This document shows positions 46,368 to 51,165 of a stretch of DNA of 51,165 nt, piece by piece (the stretch's first letter is position 1; each line of letters starts with the position of its first letter). Origin of the DNA: Stramenopiles sp. TOSAG23-2 (Eukaryota; Sar). The notes under the pieces were generated by a model. It was given only the letters and a program-made list of their open reading frames with translations. It was not told the DNA's origin and did not search any database. The DNA is taken from contig LT649267.1 of the NCBI GenBank assembly GCA_900128395.1, positions 1 through 51,165 of the forward strand. The letters run 5' to 3'. Both the position numbers and the translations under genes were made by a program.

Positions 46368-47079
46368 TTTTTTTTTTCGCTCGAACGGTGGTGGCTAATT
46401 GCCTGTCGCTATGTTAGTATTCTTTGCGTTTGTTTAATTTAATGCTTTTACAATATTAATTTTGACAATTGCAGCAAAACGATTGTGTAATGCTTCAAGA
46501 GAAGATATTTCATATCAACATTTACATTCAACATCAACATTAGCACATTAAAAAAAGTGCTGAACCATCCAACAAAAAGAAGAGCTTCTCACACTTTTTC
46601 AGGTTAAGGTATAATACTTTGCAATAATATATCATGCGCCTCGTACTTTTTCAACAAACAAAATATTATTGTGTGTAGCACTGTATTACAAGTTACAATT
46701 TACAAGTTAAAGTATGTAATTAAGGTTAATATATTTTATATTCTTTCTTTCACCGATCCCAACGCTATTTCTATGTAATAATATAATAGTATGGTAATAG
46801 CATTAGAAGCAGAAGGAAACCTGTGAACCTCTGCATCAATCATCTATACTAATACTAAAAAAATGAATGGAGATCAACCACAAAAAAATCATGAACTCCC
46901 AGATATATATATATATTTATTCATATGTAAGGGAAAGAGAGACAGGGAAACAATCACAAATATATCCATATACATTGAATAACAATAATATATTTATATA
47001 TATATATATATATACACGTACCCGAAGAATATATTTATATATACACACACAGAGATACAGATATATTACAGATACTATA
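46368..47079. other. Divergent promoter region of the secreted protein and eIF2 gamma
   Basis: Non-coding and AT-rich. TAGTATGGTAATAGCATT (46787-46804) lies about 275-290 bases ahead of the eIF2 gamma ATG at 47080. From 46900 to 47075 the sequence is AT, CA and GA microsatellite, which happens to stay open in frame with eIF2 gamma but does not look like protein. Confidence 0.5.
46787..46804. promoter_or_regulatory. Candidate AATAGCATT-type element
   Basis: This is the second copy of the TAGTATGGKAATAGCATT element, upstream of eIF2 gamma. See 44897-44914. Confidence 0.4.
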
Positions 47080-48528
47080 ATGACGGAAGCAACTGTATAT
47101 TATGGTGCAGATGGAAAACCATTGGATGCAAGATATAATATCATACAAGACCATTTATCTGTACAAGATTTAAGAAATTTAAAAATCGATGAGTTAAACC
47201 CATTGACACCAGAAGTTATTAGTAGGCAAGCCACCATTAACGTGGGTACCATTGGGCATGTGGCGCACGGTAAAAGTACCGTGGTCAAGGCCATATCAGG
47301 TGTACAAACTGTACGCTTTAAACATGAATTAGAACGTAATATTACAATTAAACTTGGTTATGCAAATGCAAAAATTTTCAAAAATATTGGCAAGGATGGG
47401 GTTGCACCAACGCCAGGACCTGGTAATTATTGCAGTGCAGGTAGTGATAAAGCAGATACATGGACGGATGAGCGCGGTACGTGGCAATTAGAAAGGCACG
47501 TGTCCTTCGTTGATTGTCCCGGCCATGACATTCTGATGGCAACGATGCTTAACGGTGCAGCTGTGATGGACGCTGCTATGTTATTAGTAGCTGGAAACGA
47601 AACTTGTCCACAGCCGCAAACTTCGGAACATTTAGCAGCAGTTGAAATCATGCGATTACAAAATATTTTAATCTTACAAAATAAAATTGATTTAGTCAAA
47701 GAAGAAGCAGCGTTGCAGCAACAAGAGGAAATTAAAAAATTTGTTGCTGGTACGGTTGCAGGCGAAGCACCTATCATACCAATAAGTGCAGTTTTGGGTT
47801 ACAATGTTGATATTGTATGTGAATATTTATGTACAAAAATTCCTGTTCCACGACGTGATTTTTTAAGTTCACCACATTTAATAGTTATTCGTTCATTCGA
47901 TGTGAACAAGCCAGGTGCAGATGCGGAGGAATTGCAAGGTGGTGTTGCAGGGGGATGCATCATGCGTGGTGTATTGAAAATGGGGGATGAAGTCGAAGTT
48001 AGACCTGGACTTATTTCCAAAAATTCAAAAGGGGAAGCACAAAGTTCACCATTATTTACACGTATTGTTTCATTATATGCAGAGAAAAATAATTTAATGT
48101 ATGCAGTACCAGGTGGTTTGATTGGTGTTGGTACAACGATTGACCCAACGTTAACACGTAGTGATCGTTTAGTTGGGCAAGTATTAGGTTTGAAAGGACA
48201 TTTACCAGATGTATTTTCTGAAGTTGAAATTAGTTTCTTTTTGTTGCGTCGTTTATTAGGTGTTACAACTTCAGATGGAGGCAAAGGGGCACGTGTACAA
48301 AAATTATCGAAAAATGAAACTTTATTAGTGAATATTGGATCTACCAGTACAGGTGGTAAAGTTGTTGGAGTGAAGAAAGATATGGCAAAGATAGCATTGA
48401 TGCAACCTGTATGTACGAGGGAAGGTGAGAAAATTGCATTATCCCGTAGAGTTGAAAAACATTGGCGTTTAATTGGTTGGGGTGAAATTAAACGTGGTAG
48501 TAAAACGGCATTAATGATGTCAGATTAA
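47080..48528 (+). CDS. EIF2S3: Translation initiation factor eIF2 gamma subunit
   Basis: The 482-residue GTPase subunit of eIF2 brings initiator tRNA to the 40S ribosome. The P-loop is GHVAHGKST (residues 59-67), followed by [20 protein letters not shown] (switch 1, nearly universal), [20 protein letters not shown] (switch 2, DxxG) and NKID. Domains II and III follow, with the conserved [15 protein letters not shown] and GGVAGGCI segments and the end [17 protein letters not shown] place the start at 47080 (MTEATVYY) because the usual family length is about 470 and the in-frame extension back to 46867 encodes only microsatellite-like sequence. The loop after [10 protein letters not shown], which bears a Cys cluster in many homologues, has a single Cys here. 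Confidence 0.96.
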   Translation: MTEATVYYGADGKPLDARYNIIQDHLSVQDLRNLKIDELNPLTPEVISRQATINVGTIGHVAHGKSTVVKAISGVQTVRFKHELERNITIKLGYANAKIFKNIGKDGVAPTPGPGNYCSAGSDKADTWTDERGTWQLERHVSFVDCPGHDILMATMLNGAAVMDAAMLLVAGNETCPQPQTSEHLAAVEIMRLQNILILQNKIDLVKEEAALQQQEEIKKFVAGTVAGEAPIIPISAVLGYNVDIVCEYLCTKIPVPRRDFLSSPHLIVIRSFDVNKPGADAEELQGGVAGGCIMRGVLKMGDEVEVRPGLISKNSKGEAQSSPLFTRIVSLYAEKNNLMYAVPGGLIGVGTTIDPTLTRSDRLVGQVLGLKGHLPDVFSEVEISFFLLRRLLGVTTSDGGKGARVQKLSKNETLLVNIGSTSTGGKVVGVKKDMAKIALMQPVCTREGEKIALSRRVEKHWRLIGWGEIKRGSKTALMMSD

Positions 48529-48960
48529 AAAAGAAGTAACACTCACACACAAATAGAAATATATATAAATAAATTGATAGTCTTTTTTTTGGATAAATTT
48601 GTTATTTTTACAAGATATAAAAAACACACGAGATGTGAGAAGAGAGAGGGGGTGCATTTTAGTTTTGAGAGAGGAACACAAGAAAACAAAAAAATATATT
48701 TCTTTTTGTAAAAAGATATTTTAACTTTACTTATAATAATATATTACATAAAACTACTATCTCTTTTTTTAAAGAGAGAGGAAATTTTGGTTTAAAAATA
48801 TAATATCTCCAGCCTCCCAGACCAGCTGTTTTAGGTTTGCTAGAAGTATCATCCGGCACTTTCAGATTGATCTTCCGAAATATTTCTTTTTGTATTTTAT
48901 ATATATTTAAAAAACACATTTTAACTTTTTACTTATAATATTATATTACAAAACAATTTT
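48529..48960. repeat. Spacer with a decayed tandem copy of the zinc-ribbon gene tail
   Basis: The segment 48693-48878 is a diverged copy of 48878-49054, which holds the 3' end of the next gene. Shared stretches include TTTTAACTTT, ACTTATAAT, TTACA and the coding phrase DDTSSKPKTAG. Copy 1 has lost several short pieces and gained one, and cannot extend the gene. The part before 48690 is AT- and GA-rich and should contain the eIF2 gamma transcript end. Confidence 0.75.
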
Positions 48961-50190
48961 TTAAGGAACTGGTGTAATATCTCCAGCTGTTTTAGGTTTG
49001 CTAGAAGTATCATCCTCCGGCACTTCCTTCTTTTCAGAAGATTGATCTTCCGACGAAACATCAGCACTCGTTTTAATATTAGTAGTATGAGTAGTATCAA
49101 TATTTCCTGTTGGTATTTCAGATGTTGTATTAGTAGCATTAGTAGTAGTAGCATCAGTTGTTGTTATTTTCGATGAAGCGGTATTATTATTATTTGTTGT
49201 CTCTGGTACAATTGGGTTGCTTTTATTTGAAGCAGCTGCAGGAGTTGTCGTTACTATTTTATTTTTCGTTGCAATATTCGTTCCAGTAGGAGTTGTATTT
49301 CCTGATGATGGATCTGGTTTTGGGGATCCAAGATTATGATGATTTTGTTGTTGTATGGTCATATATTGTCCACATGGACATTGAAATACTTTACTAGCAA
49401 CTTTTGGAACAATAACATTACGTTCACATTTTGGACATTGTACAATTAACGTAGTGTTTTTACCAGCAACCCTAGGCGAGCCACTGCTCAACTTTCGATT
49501 GATTCCACCAGGTCCTCCTCCACCAATGATAGAACCCATTGCTTTTGGCGATCCATCTGGTGAAGATGATGGTAATTTCTTTTTCAAATCATCGCCCGTT
49601 AATTTGACAGTAGTATTTGGTATATTATTTTTATTATTACTATTTGTATCTAACGCATCTAACTTTGGTCGTTTTGAATTATCACTGTTGTTGTTATTAC
49701 TATTATTAATCGCACCATCATTGTCGTCTACTTCTGATATCTTCCTTTTCTTACTGTTAGGATCTGTTATATCAGTGTCATTCTTTGATTCTGCTAAACG
49801 TTTAGCAGCATCTAATTTTGTAGCAGCAGCAGCTGAATCAAGTCTAGCCTTATTCGCTTTAGCGGCAGCGACAGCAGCAGCTGCAGCAGCTTGTTTCTTT
49901 TCCATATCTTCCTTTACCCTTTCTTGTATCTCCTTATGGAATTTATCATAATGTGACATTAATTGCTTCGTAACCTTTTCTTTTAAATCTTCATATGCAA
50001 CACGAGATACTTTTTGCAATACATACAATTGATTTCCACAACTACATATTAAGTTCGTCGCTCCCATTTCTACTAACCATTTTTTCGTACAATATAAACA
50101 TGTTACAGGGTATTTCACACCCGTTGGGTATGATTTTTGCTTCGAATTGTTCGTGCTTGACGCGACAGGTGATGTCAAATCAAACGGCAT
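48961..50190 (-). CDS. Protein with two zinc-ribbon-like motifs, unknown function
   Basis: The 409-residue product has two four-Cys pairs: CLYC with ICSCG at about residues 31-52, and CPKC with CPCG at about 250-275, each with the CxxC-n-CxCG spacing of small zinc ribbons. The first follows YPTGVKYPVTC and the second QC, so they may be related copies. Between them is a helical segment (YEDLKEKVTKQLMSHYDKFH), an Ala run, a basic SKKRK stretch that could be a nuclear signal and Asn-rich linkers. The C-terminal 120 residues are Thr/Asn-rich and probably disordered. It may bind nucleic acid, but no family is recognised. Its 3' end exists as a decayed duplicate just downstream. Confidence 0.72.
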   Translation of the reverse strand: MPFDLTSPVASSTNNSKQKSYPTGVKYPVTCLYCTKKWLVEMGATNLICSCGNQLYVLQKVSRVAYEDLKEKVTKQLMSHYDKFHKEIQERVKEDMEKKQAAAAAAVAAAKANKARLDSAAAATKLDAAKRLAESKNDTDITDPNSKKRKISEVDDNDGAINNSNNNNSDNSKRPKLDALDTNSNNKNNIPNTTVKLTGDDLKKKLPSSSPDGSPKAMGSIIGGGGPGGINRKLSSGSPRVAGKNTTLIVQCPKCERNVIVPKVASKVFQCPCGQYMTIQQQNHHNLGSPKPDPSSGNTTPTGTNIATKNKIVTTTPAAASNKSNPIVPETTNNNNTASSKITTTDATTTNATNTTSEIPTGNIDTTHTTNIKTSADVSSEDQSSEKKEVPEDDTSSKPKTAGDITPVP

Positions 50191-51165
50191 GACGATCCAC
50201 TTATAATTATATATATATTATATATTTCTTTGTTTCTATTTCTTTGTACAATGTATATATCGATATATATATATATGTTTCTAGATACTGTATATTAATA
50301 TATATGACATATTTGAAAATGATTTTATTCAATTTATTATTGCACGCTATACTCTACTATTATTTTGTTTTTTTATCAGATAAGGTGTATTGCAATACGT
50401 ATGCAAATACGGGATATATTAATATACTAAAAATCATTATGTACCTATATAATAGTTATTTTTAATTTTTTGTTTTTACTCCGCACCTTAACCTCCCGTC
50501 ATAAAATTATTCCCAACTACTACTAGCTTTTTTTAATTTGCTTTGATTCATTGCAGTAATTTACAATGTTTGATTTGCTATATATATATATATATATATT
50601 AACTCAACACTATATATGTATGTATATATGTATGTTTTATTCAAATACTATTGACTTGGATTATATATATTACTACCAGTTGTAACAACTTTCTTTTAAC
50701 AATTATTTTTTCATTTGTTCATTATTGACAGTAATCCTTCTTTCTTTTTATACTTTCATCTGTATTTATAATAATTATAAATGTGCACATGTTACATGGT
50801 ACAGTATGTCCTGTCTATGCAGCGCCCATCGCGATTTGATGTACCATCCTAAATCTATTTTCGTTTCGGTTATATTTATTGTAAGTACAATTTTTGATAG
50901 GAATACCGATATAGGAAAAGCGCTATAATAGTAGTTAGCCTGGATAGCCGGATAGCCAGATACTGTAGCCAGGATAGCCAGAAAGCACAAAATAAATAAA
51001 AGCTGCTGGCCCATCAGCCCAAAAACATAATAATAAAGAGCGAGCTAGATAGAGCTATTAACTTACTACCTGGTAAAAAGTGCAAAGCTGCTGGAAAGCA
51101 CCAAAGTACTAGTCCTCTATTTTTATAATACTAAAAAAGGCAAAAAGGAAGAAGACTGGCGACTG
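50191..51165. other. Terminal region without a convincing gene
   Basis: Nearly 1 kb of AT-rich sequence, with AT runs (about 50201-50277, 50579-50600). At 50936-50983 there are three or four GGATAGCC/GATAGCCAG repeats, read on the minus strand as GGCTATCC. One minus-strand frame (51014-50775, 79 residues) starts with a signal-peptide-like stretch, but the rest has no family resemblance and the repeat shapes its start, so I do not call it a gene. A TACCTGGTA element lies near 51067. Confidence 0.45.

Noticed and set aside
46867-47079. In-frame N-terminal extension of eIF2 gamma
   Set aside because: It encodes Tyr/Ile/Arg-rich microsatellite translation unlike any eIF2 gamma; the ATG at 47080 gives the normal length.
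48731-48919. Minus-strand 62-residue frame beside the zinc-ribbon gene
   Set aside because: It contains a decayed copy of the gene's last codons and otherwise AT-rich 3' sequence.
50775-51014. Minus-strand 79-residue frame with a signal-peptide-like start
   Set aside because: The hydrophobic start is followed by sequence without family resemblance, partly built from GGCTATCC repeats; it might be a first exon but nothing supports that.

Overview
This is a protist-like nuclear DNA window: very AT-rich, full of microsatellites (AT, CA, CTAT, trinucleotide runs), with eukaryotic gene families (SPT6, eIF2 gamma, FYVE, cytosolic carboxypeptidase, NMNAT), compact spacing of a few hundred bases, and mostly intronless long genes with a few short GT-AG introns. 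Asn/Ser/Thr/Gln low-complexity tracts are common. The FYVE protein with VPxGVxxG modules and the large IQ/WW/TPR protein are of a type often met in stramenopiles (heterokonts). That assignment is an inference and no marker here fixes it. The p25-alpha-like domain and tubulin-type carboxypeptidase suggest, but do not prove, a flagellated cell.

Layout: 0.3-0.9 kb small basic orphan (+); 0.9-1.65 kb composite tandem repeats; 2.1-3.8 kb coiled-coil orphan (-); 4.6-10.2 kb giant leucine-rich-repeat protein (+); 10.6-14.4 kb NAD-salvage pair, NMNAT followed by a fused ADP-ribosylglycohydrolase/nicotinamide riboside kinase (+); 14.3-15.3 kb a duplicated gene-end block; 15.1-21.0 kb SPT6 (-), interrupted by a frame break and by an assembly join; 21.8-23.4 kb FYVE protein (+); 23.9-24.9 kb RING-LON protein (+); 25.3-29.0 kb SWIB/R3H/UBA protein (-); 29.6-30.3 kb secreted lipocalin (+); 30.4-40.4 kb one spliced gene of about 3,059 codons with p25-alpha, IQ, WW and TPR regions (-); 40.9-42.3 kb two-exon cytosolic carboxypeptidase (-); 42.7-43.8 kb drug/metabolite-type transporter (+); 44.2-44.7 kb mitochondrial-type [2Fe-2S] ferredoxin (-); 45.0-46.4 kb secreted orphan (-); 47.1-48.5 kb eIF2 gamma (+); 49.0-50.2 kb double zinc-ribbon protein (-); then about 1 kb without a convincing gene.

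The most coherent functional unit is the NAD pair: NRK makes NMN from nicotinamide riboside, NMNAT makes NAD from NMN, and the DraG-type domain removes or degrades ADP-ribose groups, so NAD rebuilding and ADP-ribose removal sit in neighbouring genes and partly in one polypeptide. The second notable unit is the large p25-alpha/IQ/WW/TPR gene next to a tubulin-type carboxypeptidase. Structurally, the window shows repeated duplication of gene 3' ends (SPT6/NRK tail block, zinc-ribbon tail) and a 240-bp duplication behind the first gene. One single-N scaffold join in SPT6 is flanked by an 81-bp direct repeat and is almost certainly an assembly artefact.
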